From Pseudomonas parakoreensis (lineage in GTDB: Bacteria > Pseudomonadota > Gammaproteobacteria > Pseudomonadales > Pseudomonadaceae), in NCBI RefSeq assembly GCF_021602155.1, contig NZ_BQHY01000004.1, positions 338,632 to 402,631 of the forward strand: a stretch of 64,000 nt of DNA, written 5' to 3'. Shown here piece after piece: positions 35,010-43,662 of this stretch (the stretch's first letter is position 1; the number at the start of each line of letters is the position of its first letter). The notes beneath the pieces were generated by a model, which was not told the origin of the DNA, ran no database searches, and saw only the letters and a program-made list of their open reading frames with translations. The translations under genes and the position numbers were made by a program.

Positions 35010-35054
35010 ATGGCGGCCGTTTGGCCGCCATCGCGAGCAGGCTCGCTCCTACAG
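35010..35054. repeat. hairpin plus REP element after the EPS operon
   Basis: Stem ATGGCGGCC / GGCCGCCAT with a 4-base loop is followed by the REP core CGCGAGCAGGCTCGCTCCTA. It probably acts as the 3' boundary of the exopolysaccharide transcript, though no T-run follows. Confidence 0.6.
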
Positions 35055-35182
35055 TGGATTGCGTAACACAGGACTTTGCCCACAGCCGAAAAAGAATCGC
35101 CCTCCTGCCCTAAAGGCTATGCCTGACTGTTGCCAATGGCTTGATCAAGTAAATTGGCGCAAAAACAGAAGGGAGCAGAAAG

Positions 35183-35383
35183 TTGAGCTACAAACTCACC
35201 AGCCTAGAGTTGCCGTCATTACTCGTTGATGTCGCGGCAATTCGTGAGTATCTGAAACAAGTGCTAAGCGATGACGACGATGAAGAGTTGCTTCGAGCCA
35301 TCGGCTATGTGGCACAGGCTTGCTCGAACATTCAGAAGGGTCAAACGGTCGAAGTCGACTTTCATTCTTTCAGCCAGACTTGA
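35183..35383 (+). pseudogene. truncated HigA-like addiction-module antidote fragment
   Basis: A 66-residue frame starts at TTG 35183 with AAGGGAG upstream. DVAAIREYLKQVLSDDDDEE then LLRAIGYVAQA resembles the N-terminal segment of HigA-like 'addiction module antidote' proteins (x-AIxxYLxxALEDGD-xxLLxAALGDIARA). The helix-turn-helix that should follow is replaced by an unrelated 20-residue tail, and no toxin gene is adjacent. Either it is a decayed antitoxin or a small protein that has kept only the N-terminal module. The identity is tentative. Confidence 0.5.
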
Positions 35384-35396
35384 AACCTTATCGACG

Positions 35397-35489
35397 CCTT
35401 CGCTGGCAAGCCAGCTCCCACAGGTGTTCAGGTGTCCTCGCTATTTTCGTGCGAACCAAAAAACTGTGGGAGTCTGGCTTGCCAGCGAT
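35397..35489. repeat. paired REP elements
   Basis: Inverted copies CGCTGGCAAGCCAGCTCCCA and ACTGTGGGAGTCTGGCTTGC are separated by ~40 bp, the same family as 14589. Confidence 0.85.
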
Positions 35490-35515
35490 ATGGCCGGTTG
35501 GAGCGATGGAAAGCT

Positions 35516-36322
35516 TCAGGCCTTGCTGGTGACCAAGGTGAAGCACAACGGCATCTGCGCCTCGCGATTCAGATACTGGTCATACACCTCTTCGCGATTC
35601 GAATGCGCATATTCCCTGAAGTGTGCGATGTTCAGGCCGGCGGCGATGGCGCCGCTGAAGATCGCGCCGAGGGTGTGCACGAACCAGTAGGACTTGGCCG
35701 CCTGCTGCTCGACCTTGCCGACGTAGACAATCGGTTCTTCCTGCACGAATGGCTCGGCGCGGAAGTAGGAGCTGGCGAGGCGGTACGGGTCTACGCCTTC
35801 AGGATCAACCATTTCCAGAAACGGATGGGTTTCATAGATCACCAGTTTGCCGCCCGGTTTCAGGGTTAACGCCACGTGGCGAAAGAACTCGCCGATGTCG
35901 GGCATCCAGTTCAGCACGCCGATGGTGATCAGCGCCACGTCGAAGCGGCTGTGCAGCGCAGCCGGCAGGTGATGGATATCGCTTTCGATGAATTCAGCGT
36001 TGTACGGCGAGCGCTGGTTCAATTCGCGAGCCTGTTCGAGAAACGCCTCCGATTGATCGACGCCGACCACACTGCGTGCACCGAGGGCAAACAGCGACAG
36101 GCTTTCGCGACCGTTGTTGCAACCGAGTTGAATCAACTCTTTACCGACGACACCGACCTGTTCCAGCAGATCGCGCAAGGTATCGTCGAGGCAGGAAAAA
36201 TCTGCCTGCGAAACGTCGTTCAACAGCGCTTGCCATTCCGCCGATTCACGATGATGGCGAGCGGAATCGTTCCACGCCTGTCGATTGCTGTCGATGGCGG
36301 TTTTATTGTTGGGCACTTCCAT
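35516..36322 (-). CDS. class I SAM-dependent methyltransferase
   Basis: The protein is 268 residues from the ATG at 36322, which has GGAG upstream; a longer frame lacks a site. The SAM-binding motif I is ELIQLGCNNGRESLSLFALG (GCNNG variant of GxGxG), followed by SVVGVDQSEAFLEQAREL (acidic ribose ligand) and FDVALITIGVLNWMPDI. The C-terminal half has a methyltransferase cap with aromatic residues (YRLASSYFRAEPF). The substrate is unknown. It is a single gene between REP pairs. Confidence 0.85.
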   Translation of the reverse strand: MEVPNNKTAIDSNRQAWNDSARHHRESAEWQALLNDVSQADFSCLDDTLRDLLEQVGVVGKELIQLGCNNGRESLSLFALGARSVVGVDQSEAFLEQARELNQRSPYNAEFIESDIHHLPAALHSRFDVALITIGVLNWMPDIGEFFRHVALTLKPGGKLVIYETHPFLEMVDPEGVDPYRLASSYFRAEPFVQEEPIVYVGKVEQQAAKSYWFVHTLGAIFSGAIAAGLNIAHFREYAHSNREEVYDQYLNREAQMPLCFTLVTSKA

Positions 36323-36418
36323 GGCGCACTCCGGACGATGCTCGTGATTGAGCGGCCCCGAGTCTAGAACAGCCCAATCAATACGGTTGTTGCGACTTTG
36401 TAAGCCGCACCGCCGATC

Positions 36419-36511
36419 CACTGTGGGAGCTGGCTTGCCAGCGATTGTGGCGGTTCAGCCAAATCATCATCGACTGAAACACCGCTATTGCGAGCAGGCT
36501 CACTCCTACAG
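36419..36511. repeat. REP elements
   Basis: CTGTGGGAGCTGGCTTGCCA followed ~50 bp later by GCGAGCAGGCTCACTCCTAC, two REP variants in tandem between convergent or adjacent genes. Confidence 0.75.
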
Positions 36512-36521
36512 TTCGGAACGC

Positions 36522-37409
36522 TTACATCTGATTCAGGCGCTCGCGCAAAAACTCGACCAACGCCTGCACCGGGCGCGACGCCTGGCGATGCTGCGGGTAG
36601 ACCGCCGACAGGGTCAGCGGTTCGGGCCTGTAGTCGTCGAGTACCGGCAGCAGTCGCCCGTCCTTCAGCGCCGCGCCGACGATGAACGTCGGCAGATAGG
36701 TAATCCCCATTCCCTGCACCGCCGCATCGCGCAGCAACTCGCCGTTGTTCACCCGCATGCGCCCGGTGACGTTGACCAGCAGCGGCTTGCCCTGCCCCGC
36801 GTTGAAGCGCCATTGCACGGAACGACCATGACCGTACGGCAGGCAGTCGTGGCTGTGCAGGTCTTCGGGGGTGAGCGGTGTGCCACGTTCAGCCAGATAC
36901 GCGGGGCTGGCGCAGTACACCCGTTCGATGGCGGCGATACGCCGGGCGATCAGCGTCGAGTCTTCCAGCACACCGATACGCAACGCCAGATCATAACCTT
37001 CGCCGAGCAGGTCCACCGGGCGATCACTCAAATCCACTTCCACAGTGACATCGCGATAGCGCTGCAGGAACAGCGGAAGCAAACACCCAAGATGCGCCAC
37101 GGCAAACGACAGCGGCGCACTGACGCGAATCGTCCCGCGCGGCTCGGCGGTCTGCCCGGCGATGCCCTGTTCGACCTGCTCCACTTCGCCGAGCAGGCGC
37201 AGCGCCGACTCGTAGTAGCTCTGACCCAGTGGCGTGACGTCGAGGCGTCGGGTGGAACGGTTCAACAAGCGCACACCGAGGCGCTCTTCGAGCTGCATCA
37301 AGCGGCGGCTCACGAACTGCTTGGACAGGCCCAATTGATCAGCCGCCGCCGTGAAGCTGCCGGAGTCCATGACCTGGCAAAAAATACGCATGTCTTCGAA
37401 CGGGTTCAT
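36522..37409 (-). CDS. LysR-family transcriptional regulator
   Basis: The protein is 295 residues from the ATG at 37409. The N-terminal winged helix-turn-helix is MNPFEDMRIFCQVMDSGSFT then AAADQLGLSKQFVSRRLMQL, and the C-terminal co-inducer domain is typical (VNNGELLRDAAVQGMGITYL). It is divergent from the esterase gene at 37610 across a 200-bp gap that also holds a large palindrome, so it most likely controls that gene and itself. The inducer is unknown. Confidence 0.92.
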   Translation of the reverse strand: MNPFEDMRIFCQVMDSGSFTAAADQLGLSKQFVSRRLMQLEERLGVRLLNRSTRRLDVTPLGQSYYESALRLLGEVEQVEQGIAGQTAEPRGTIRVSAPLSFAVAHLGCLLPLFLQRYRDVTVEVDLSDRPVDLLGEGYDLALRIGVLEDSTLIARRIAAIERVYCASPAYLAERGTPLTPEDLHSHDCLPYGHGRSVQWRFNAGQGKPLLVNVTGRMRVNNGELLRDAAVQGMGITYLPTFIVGAALKDGRLLPVLDDYRPEPLTLSAVYPQHRQASRPVQALVEFLRERLNQM

Positions 37410-37508
37410 TGTCACTCTCTGGTGGACAGTTAAACGCTTTATAGCCGCTTTTTCACATTTCGACAGCTCATTAATCTGCGTTCACGGTGTTGAAACCACC
37501 CCCAAACC

Positions 37509-37575
37509 TGTAAGAGCTGCCGAAGGCTGCGATCTTTTAAAGATCAAAAGATCGCAGCCTTCGGCAGCTCTTACA
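37509..37575. repeat. long REP-type palindrome
   Basis: Arms TGTAAGAGCTGCCGAAGGCT then GCGATCTTTT, and the exact inverse, with a ~7-bp loop; the same family as 10235. It sits only 35 bp before the esterase start, in the divergent promoter region. Confidence 0.85.
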
Positions 37576-37609
37576 GAGAACACGACCAATCAAAAAAATG
37601 GAATTGAGC

Positions 37610-38626
37610 ATGAACATCAAAAAAACCCTGACCGCATCCCTCCTCGCCCTCTCCATCGGCAACGCATTCGCCGCCGGCAGCCCGGGCGTCGAACACAACA
37701 CCCAGGCCTTCCTCGAAGCCCTCGCCGCCGGCGGTGGCAAACCATTGGAACAACTGAGCCCGAAGGATGCCCGTGCGGTGCTGACTGGCGCTCAGGCGTC
37801 GGTGAAAGTCGACCTCTCCGGGGTTGAAGTCAGCGACAAGGCGATCAAGGTCGATGGCCAGACCATCAACCTGAAAGTGGTGCGGCCGGCCAAGGTCAAA
37901 GGCGAATTGCCGGTGTTCATGTTCTTCCACGGTGGCGGCTGGGTGTTGGGTGATTTCCCGACGCACCAACGCCTGATTCGCGATCTGGTGGTCGGCTCTG
38001 GAGCGGTCGCGGTGTACGTCGATTACACGCCGTCGCCGGAAGCGCAGTACCCGACAGCGATCAACCAGGCCTATGCGGCGACAAAATGGGTCGCGGAAAA
38101 CGGCAAGCAGATCGGGGTCGATGGCAAGCGTCTGGCGGTGGCCGGTAACAGCGTCGGCGGCAACATGGCGGCGGTCGTGGCGTTGATGGCCAAGGAACAG
38201 AAAACCCCGGCCCTGCGCTTCCAGTTGCTGATGTGGCCGGTGACCAACGCCGGGTTCGATAACGGCTCGTACCAGCAATTTGCCGAGGGCCACTTCCTCA
38301 CCAAGGGCATGATGCAGTGGTTCTGGGACAACTACACCACCAACCCGGCCGAACGCGCGCAGATCCACGCCTCGCCGCTCAACGCCAGCGCCGAACAGCT
38401 CAAGGGCCTGCCCGCCGCGCTGATACAGACCGCCGAATTCGACGTGCTGCGTGACGAAGGCGAAGGCTACGCACGGCATCTGGATGCGGCCGGTGTGCCG
38501 GTGACCTCGGTGCGCTACAACGGGATGATTCATGACTTTGGCTTGCTCAATCCGCTGAGTCAGATTCCCGAAGTGAAAGCGGCCGTGCGCCAGGCCGCGG
38601 CTGAGCTGAAGACGCATCTGAACTGA
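37610..38626 (+). CDS. exported alpha/beta-hydrolase (HSL-type esterase)
   Basis: The start at ATG 37610 gives a signal peptide (MNIKKTLTASLLALSIGNAF then AA). A second ATG 12 bp upstream is in frame but leaves GGAA as the better ribosome site for 37610. The hormone-sensitive-lipase oxyanion motif FFHGGGWVLGDF, the nucleophile elbow AGNSVGGNMAA (Ser), Asp in TAEFDVLRDEG and His in GMIHDFGLL make a full catalytic triad. It is a periplasmic carboxylesterase acting on small acyl esters. It is divergent from the LysR gene and followed by a strong terminator. Confidence 0.9.
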   Translation: MNIKKTLTASLLALSIGNAFAAGSPGVEHNTQAFLEALAAGGGKPLEQLSPKDARAVLTGAQASVKVDLSGVEVSDKAIKVDGQTINLKVVRPAKVKGELPVFMFFHGGGWVLGDFPTHQRLIRDLVVGSGAVAVYVDYTPSPEAQYPTAINQAYAATKWVAENGKQIGVDGKRLAVAGNSVGGNMAAVVALMAKEQKTPALRFQLLMWPVTNAGFDNGSYQQFAEGHFLTKGMMQWFWDNYTTNPAERAQIHASPLNASAEQLKGLPAALIQTAEFDVLRDEGEGYARHLDAAGVPVTSVRYNGMIHDFGLLNPLSQIPEVKAAVRQAAAELKTHLN

Positions 38627-38636
38627 GGCCCCCTCC

Positions 38637-38668
38637 CTCGCCACACCCAACGGTGTGGCGAGTTTTTT
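38637..38668 (+). terminator. intrinsic terminator after the esterase
   Basis: Stem CTCGCCACACC / GGTGTGGCGAG with a 4-base loop and a run of six T, 11 bp after the stop. Confidence 0.88.
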
Positions 38669-38682
38669 GATTGCAAGAACCC

Positions 38683-38790
38683 TTGTGGTGAGGGGATTCA
38701 TCCCCGATGGGTTGCGAAGCGACCCCACTGCTAACCAAAAAGGCAGGGGACTGCTGCGCAGTCCATCGGGGATGAATCTCCTCACCACAA
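38683..38790. repeat. long imperfect palindrome (REP-type)
   Basis: TTGTGGTGAGGGGATTCATC and the inverse GATGAATCTCCTCACCACAA are separated by ~65 bp that contains a shorter CTGCTGCGCAG palindrome. Confidence 0.8.
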
Positions 38791-38833
38791 AAGCCTCTTC
38801 AACACCGACGTTCATGCAGTTCCGGAGATCGCC

Positions 38834-40261
38834 ATGTCCATCCTCCTCACCCACCTGCTGTCCTGGAGCGCCGCCCTGCTGCTGCTCGACGCGCTGCTCT
38901 GGCACCTCGCCCCGTTCAAGCACCGCGCACCGCGGGTCGGTGTGCGGCTGGTGCTGTTTCTGGCATTCAGCGCGCTGGCCATCAACGCCGGCGTCAGCCC
39001 GTTGCAGGCTCCACTGTTTGCCGATGACCCGGTGACGCAGCTCGGGGCGACGGCGCTGGGCATTCTCTGGTGGCTGTACGCCGCGCGGGTGCTGACCGAA
39101 GTGATCGGCCTGATTCTGATGCGACGCATCGGCCACAGCGGTCGGCTGTTGCAGGACGTGATTGGCGCGCTGGTGTTTCTGGCGGCGATCGTCGCGGCCG
39201 CCGGGTATGTGCTGGAGCTGCCGGTCAAAGGCTTGCTGGCGACCTCCGGGGTGGTGGCGATCGTCGTCGGTCTGGCGCTGCAAAGCACCTTGGCCGACGT
39301 GTTTTCCGGCATCGTGCTCAACACCACCAAGCCGTATCAGGTGGATGATCTGGTGGTCATCGACGGCGTTGAAGGCAAGGTGCTCGACATCAACTGGCGT
39401 GCCACGCATCTGCTGTCCAGCACCGGCACTCTGGCCGTGGTGCCGAACTCGGTGGCGGCCAAGGCCAAGATCGTCAACCTCAGTCGCCCGAACAACCTGC
39501 ACGGCGTGTCGATCAGCATCAAGGTGCCGAACCACATTCGCCCGCGTCGGGTGCTCGACGCCCTCGAGCGCACGCTCCAAGGCAGCAGCAGTCTGTTGCT
39601 GACGCCCGCACCGAAAGCGGTGCTGAAAGAGGCCGGCGACGAAATGTCGGAATACGTGGCCAGCGGTTTCATCGCCGAGCTGGGCAAGAAAGGCGAAGTG
39701 CGCAATCAACTGTTCGACCTCGCCCACCGGCATCTCGAGGCCGCAGGTATTTCCCGGCATCCGGACGGTGTGATCGAACCCTCGACCCGTGCCCGGGCGT
39801 TGCTCGATGAAGTGAAAGTGTTCCGCTCGCTGAGCCATGAGGAACGTGATCGCCTCGCCGAATCGATGGTCGCGCAGCAGTACAGCGCCGGGCAGGTGGT
39901 GCTCAATCTGGAGGAGGTGCCGGACAGCCTGTTCGTGATCGCCACCGGCGTAGTCAGCGCCAGCGTGCCGGATGGCAACGGCTTCAGCGAGGCCGGGCGC
40001 ATGGGGCCGAGCGAGGTCATGGGTGAGCAAAGCATCCTTGCAGATACGCCTTCGCAAGCAACGTTTACCGCGCTGACCTCTTCGATCATCTACCGTCTCG
40101 ACAAGAACCTGACCCGTCAGTGCATGGAACAGCGCAGCGAAGTCGGCCAGGCGTTGAACAAATTGCAGGCCGTGCGACAGCAGAACAGCCGGCTGGCGTT
40201 GATGGCCAAACCGGTGGCGGTGCGCAAGGGTGGGTTTCTCGGCTGGTTGCAGAAACGCTAG
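38834..40261 (+). CDS. MscS-family channel with C-terminal cyclic-nucleotide-type domain
   Basis: A 475-residue inner-membrane protein. Four to five helices lead into the MscS pore helix and beta domain (VVAIVVGLALQSTLADVFSG, then YQVDDLVVIDGVEGKVLDIN and TLAVVPNSVAAKAKIVNLSR). Residues ~325-440 form a Crp-like cNMP-binding domain (FRSLSHEERDRLAESMVAQQ, YSAGQVVLNLEEVPDSLFVI, GPSEVMGEQSILADTPSQAT). The phosphate-binding Arg expected in the last motif (usually P-R-S/T-A-T) is replaced by Ser/Gln, so nucleotide binding may be lost or altered. It probably releases osmolytes under turgor or gates on a ligand. Confidence 0.9.
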   Translation: MSILLTHLLSWSAALLLLDALLWHLAPFKHRAPRVGVRLVLFLAFSALAINAGVSPLQAPLFADDPVTQLGATALGILWWLYAARVLTEVIGLILMRRIGHSGRLLQDVIGALVFLAAIVAAAGYVLELPVKGLLATSGVVAIVVGLALQSTLADVFSGIVLNTTKPYQVDDLVVIDGVEGKVLDINWRATHLLSSTGTLAVVPNSVAAKAKIVNLSRPNNLHGVSISIKVPNHIRPRRVLDALERTLQGSSSLLLTPAPKAVLKEAGDEMSEYVASGFIAELGKKGEVRNQLFDLAHRHLEAAGISRHPDGVIEPSTRARALLDEVKVFRSLSHEERDRLAESMVAQQYSAGQVVLNLEEVPDSLFVIATGVVSASVPDGNGFSEAGRMGPSEVMGEQSILADTPSQATFTALTSSIIYRLDKNLTRQCMEQRSEVGQALNKLQAVRQQNSRLALMAKPVAVRKGGFLGWLQKR

Positions 40262-40287
40262 CCCCATCCAGCAGTTGAAAGCCAAAT

Positions 40288-40384
40288 CTTGTGGCGAGGG
40301 AGCTTGCTCCCGCTTGAGTGCGCAGCGCTCACAGATTTCGGGGACTGCTGCGCAGCCCAGCGGGAGCAAGCTCCCTCGCCACAG
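40288..40384. repeat. long palindrome (REP-type)
   Basis: CTTGTGGCGAGGGAGCTTGC and its inverse GCAAGCTCCCTCGCCACAGG flank a CTGCTGCGCAG-type core; a well-known pseudomonad intergenic palindrome by its core. Confidence 0.85.
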
Positions 40385-40418
40385 GTGGTGATGGGTTACG
40401 CCTCTTTTTACTGCACAT

Positions 40419-40448
40419 GAAAATGCCCGCAATCAAGCGGGCACTTTC
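40419..40448 (-). terminator. terminator of the isochorismatase-like gene
   Basis: Stem GAAAATGCCCGC / GCGGGCACTTTC (one mismatch), 12 bp past the stop of the gene to its right, with a short T-run on the minus strand. Confidence 0.75.
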
Positions 40449-40459
40449 AGTTCAAGCAA

Positions 40460-41083
40460 TCACTTGGCAGTGAACTTGGTGTAGCTGTTGATCAGGTTGC
40501 GGTAGTTCGGCAGGCGTTCGGACAGCAGGTGCGCCAGGCCTTCCATGTCGTTGCGCCAGTCGCCCTGCAGCTCGCAGGCCACGGCAAACCAGTTCAGCAG
40601 ATGTGCACCGGCCGCCGACATGCGCGCCCACGCCGCTTGTTGCACGGTGGTGTTGAAGGTGCCGGAAGAATCGGTCACCACGAACACTTCAAAACCTTCG
40701 GCGATGGCCGACAGGGTCGGGAATGCCACGCAGACGTCAGTCACCACACCGGCGATGATCAGTTGCTTGCGGCCGGTGGCTTTGATTGCCTTGACGAAGT
40801 CCTCGTTGTCCCAGGCATTGATCTGGCCAGGACGTTGAATGAACGGTGCATCCGGGAACTGCTCGCGCAGCTCAGGCACGATCGGGCCGTTCGGGCCGGC
40901 GTCGAAACTGGTGGTGAGGATGGTTGGCAGCTTGAAGAACTTGGCGATGTCGCCCAGTGCCAGCACGTTGTTTTTGAATTCGTTTGGCGAGAAATCCTGT
41001 ACCAGCGAGATCAGACCGGTCTGGTGGTCGACCAGCAGCACGACCGCATCATCTTTGTTCAGACGCTTGTAGGGAACGCTCAT
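40460..41083 (-). CDS. YcaC-like isochorismatase-family hydrolase
   Basis: The protein is 207 residues from the ATG at 41083 with GAGGAG upstream; the longer frame to 41113 lacks a site. The cysteine-hydrolase motifs are AVVLLVDHQTGLI (Asp), the central GRKQLIIAGVVTDVCVAFPT (nucleophile Cys) and an intervening region typical of YcaC, whose substrate is unknown. It is last in a same-strand run DoxX, monooxygenase, amidohydrolase, hydrolase, and is followed by a terminator. Confidence 0.9.
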   Translation of the reverse strand: MSVPYKRLNKDDAVVLLVDHQTGLISLVQDFSPNEFKNNVLALGDIAKFFKLPTILTTSFDAGPNGPIVPELREQFPDAPFIQRPGQINAWDNEDFVKAIKATGRKQLIIAGVVTDVCVAFPTLSAIAEGFEVFVVTDSSGTFNTTVQQAAWARMSAAGAHLLNWFAVACELQGDWRNDMEGLAHLLSERLPNYRNLINSYTKFTAK

Positions 41084-41151
41084 GGGAAACTCCTCGGTGG
41101 ATGGTTGTTGCATGAGGCGCCGACCGGGTGGCCGGCGCTTTTTTGTAGTGA

Positions 41152-42990
41152 TCAGAACGCGAAACAGGAACAGCCGAACGCGCCCCAGAAACCGGCGAAG
41201 TCACTGACCGGTGCGTTCGACAGTCGAGCTTTTTCATGGCTGTGCGCGTGCACCGCGCAGGCACCGACGCACTGATGCACCTGCGCCTGCAAAGGCGAAT
41301 TCGGGCGCCAGTGGCCCGGCACCTTGACCACCGGCGACCAGTCCGGCAACACGGGGATCGAGCGAGGGCCGAGGTCTTCGAAATCGCCGGCGGCGTAAAC
41401 GATCTTGCCGCCGACCACGGTCAGCACCGACTCGATCCACTTGATCGCTTCTTCCTCGACGTGGAAGAAGTCCGCGCTCAGTGCCGCCAGATCCGCCAGT
41501 TGCCCGACCTTGATCTGGCCCTTCTTGCCCTGCTCGGACGAGAACCAGGCGCTGCCGTGGGTGAACAATTCCAGCGCAGTGGTGCGCGGCAAACCTTCTT
41601 CGTACAAGGCCAGACCGCCAACGGTGCGGCCGCTGACCATCCAGTACAGCGACGTCCACGGGTTGTAGCTGGAAACCCGCGTGGCATCGGTGCCGGCGCC
41701 CACCGGCACGCCTTCGGCGAGCATGCGTTTGATCGGTGGCGTAGCTTCGGCGGCTTTCGCGCCGTAACGGTCTACGAAGTATTCGCCCTGGAACGCCATG
41801 CGATCCTGAATCGCGATGCCGCCGCCCAGTGCCCTCACCCGCTCGATGTTCTGCGGGGTGATGGTTTCGGCATGGTCGAAGAACCACGGCAGACCGTTGA
41901 ACGGAATGTCGCGGTTGACCTTCTCGAACACGTCGAGCATGCGGCTGATCGATTCGTTGTAGGTGGCGTGCAGACGGAACGGCCAGCGCTGCTCGACCAG
42001 ATGGCGCACCACCGGCTCCAGTTCCTGTTCCATGCTCTGCGGCAGGTCCGGGCGCGGTTCGAGGAAGTCTTCGAAGTCGGCGGCGGAGAACACCAGCATC
42101 TCGCCGGCGCCGTTGTGCCGCAGGTAATCGTCGCCCTGGTGCAACTTGACGCTGCCGGTCCAGTTCTGGAAATCGGTCAGCTCTTCTTTCGGTTTCTGGG
42201 TGAACAGGTTGTAGGCGATGCGCACGGTCAACTGATCATCCTTGGCCAGTTGCTCGATCACCTGATAGTCGTCGGGATAGTTCTGGAAACCACCGCCGGC
42301 ATCGATCGCGCTGGTCAGGCCGAGGCGATTGAGTTCGCGCATGAACTGCCGGGTCGAGTTGACCTGATAGTCCAGCGGCAACTTCGGCCCCTTGGCCAGC
42401 GTCGAGTACAGAATCATCGCGTTCGGCCGCGCCACCAGCATGCCGGTCGGATTGCCATTGGCATCGCGCACGATCTCGCCGCCCGGCGGGTTCGGTGTGT
42501 CGCGGGTGTAACCGGCAACCCGCAGTGCGGCACGGTTGAGCAGCGCGCGGTCGTACAGGTGCAAGACGAACACTGGGGTATCCGGTGCGGCCTGGTTGAG
42601 TTCTTCGAGGGTCGGCATGCGTTTTTCGGCGAACTGGAATTCGTTCCAGCCACCGACCACGCGCACCCATTGCGGGGTCGGCGTGCGGTCGGCCTGCTCC
42701 TTGAGCATGCGCAGTGCATCAGCCAGCGACGGCACGCCTTCCCAGCGCAGTTCGAGGTTGTAGTTGAGGCCGCCACGGATCAGGTGCAAGTGCGAGTCGT
42801 TGAGGCCGGGGATCACGCAGCGCCCGTGCAGGTCGATCACTTGCGTGGCCGAACCACGCAGGGCCATGGCCTGGGTGTCGTTGCCGACGACGACAAAGCG
42901 TCCGTCCTTGATCGCCACAGCACTGGCGAGGGGTTTTTCGCGGTCTACCGTATGAAATTGGCCATTGAACAGAATCAGATCGGCGTTCAT
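41152..42990 (-). CDS. YtcJ-like metal-dependent amidohydrolase
   Basis: A 612-residue enzyme of the amidohydrolase superfamily. The N-terminal beta-sandwich (LILFNGQFHTVDREKPLASA) leads to the metal motif VIPGLNDSHLHLIRGG (H-x-H). LHATYNESISRML, WFFDHAETITPQNIERV and PVGAGTDATRVSSYNPWTSL (catalytic Asp) follow. The last ~45 residues (QVHQCVGACAVHAHSHEKAR to FGCSCFAF) are rich in Cys and His and lie outside the usual fold. The substrate is unknown; YtcJ-type enzymes act on amide or imide bonds. AAGGAA precedes the start. It sits between the monooxygenase and isochorismatase-like genes. Confidence 0.88.
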   Translation of the reverse strand: MNADLILFNGQFHTVDREKPLASAVAIKDGRFVVVGNDTQAMALRGSATQVIDLHGRCVIPGLNDSHLHLIRGGLNYNLELRWEGVPSLADALRMLKEQADRTPTPQWVRVVGGWNEFQFAEKRMPTLEELNQAAPDTPVFVLHLYDRALLNRAALRVAGYTRDTPNPPGGEIVRDANGNPTGMLVARPNAMILYSTLAKGPKLPLDYQVNSTRQFMRELNRLGLTSAIDAGGGFQNYPDDYQVIEQLAKDDQLTVRIAYNLFTQKPKEELTDFQNWTGSVKLHQGDDYLRHNGAGEMLVFSAADFEDFLEPRPDLPQSMEQELEPVVRHLVEQRWPFRLHATYNESISRMLDVFEKVNRDIPFNGLPWFFDHAETITPQNIERVRALGGGIAIQDRMAFQGEYFVDRYGAKAAEATPPIKRMLAEGVPVGAGTDATRVSSYNPWTSLYWMVSGRTVGGLALYEEGLPRTTALELFTHGSAWFSSEQGKKGQIKVGQLADLAALSADFFHVEEEAIKWIESVLTVVGGKIVYAAGDFEDLGPRSIPVLPDWSPVVKVPGHWRPNSPLQAQVHQCVGACAVHAHSHEKARLSNAPVSDFAGFWGAFGCSCFAF

Positions 42991-43035
42991 CGCAGTTCCT
43001 TCGAGATAAGTGAAACGAAGTCCGTATCCGCCCCT

Positions 43036-43662
43036 TCAGCGCGGCGGATGGGCGTTGGATTCAAGGTGCTCATGGGGCTGAGTGGCCGCCAGCCACGGTG
43101 CGAACAAGCGAGTGGCGGCCGGCATGCAGACGTACACCACCGACAGCACGATGGTCAGGGTGATCAGGAACGTGGCGACCACATAGTTGGACAGGAATGC
43201 ATTGAGTTGCAGCAGCGGCCCCCAGATCAGCGGCACCAACAAGGTGTGCGGCAGGATCACGAACAGCGTCACGACGGCCTGCTTCCAGCGTGGTGGTGGC
43301 GTGGCAGCGTCGACCAGTGGCGTGAACCAGAACTCGTTGGCCGCATTGACCTCGGTCTGGTCGCCGTCGGCGAGCATCGGCGCGGCCTCTTCGATCAGCG
43401 CCTGACGCTGTGGGGAGTCGAGCCAGCGCTGCATCGCCTCGGTCGAGCAATAACGCAGCACGCAGGTGAACAGCGCGAGGCCACCCTGTTTACTGCGCAT
43501 TACGTCCACACCCAGGTGCCCTTCTTCACGCCCCGCCACGCTGACGATATTGCGCAGCCAGGCTTCGTAGGGCTGTTCGAAGCCGGCCTTGACCCGGTGC
43601 TTGACGATCAGCGTCACAGTTTCTTCGGTTCCCGGTTTTCTCAGGGACGGGGTATCAGGCAT
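43036..43662 (-). CDS. antibiotic-biosynthesis-monooxygenase-domain membrane protein
   Basis: The protein is 208 residues from the ATG at 43662 (GGAG site), overlapping the DoxX stop by 8 bp. The first ~100 residues are an ABM-type ferredoxin-like domain (VTLIVKHRVKAGFEQPYEAW, GHLGVDVMRSK). The C-terminal part has two membrane helices (VVTLFVILPHTLLVPLIWGP and FLITLTIVLSVVYVCMPAAT). Such fusions occur next to DoxX and isochorismatase-like genes in pseudomonads. A quinol oxygenase role is possible; no catalytic residue can be picked confidently. Confidence 0.82.
   Translation of the reverse strand: MPDTPSLRKPGTEETVTLIVKHRVKAGFEQPYEAWLRNIVSVAGREEGHLGVDVMRSKQGGLALFTCVLRYCSTEAMQRWLDSPQRQALIEEAAPMLADGDQTEVNAANEFWFTPLVDAATPPPRWKQAVVTLFVILPHTLLVPLIWGPLLQLNAFLSNYVVATFLITLTIVLSVVYVCMPAATRLFAPWLAATQPHEHLESNAHPPR

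Noticed and set aside
37571-40432. 953-residue open frame on the minus strand across the esterase and MscS genes
   Set aside because: It crosses two well-supported genes and a terminator; the composition is Arg/His/Gln-rich as expected for a shadow frame in GC-rich DNA.
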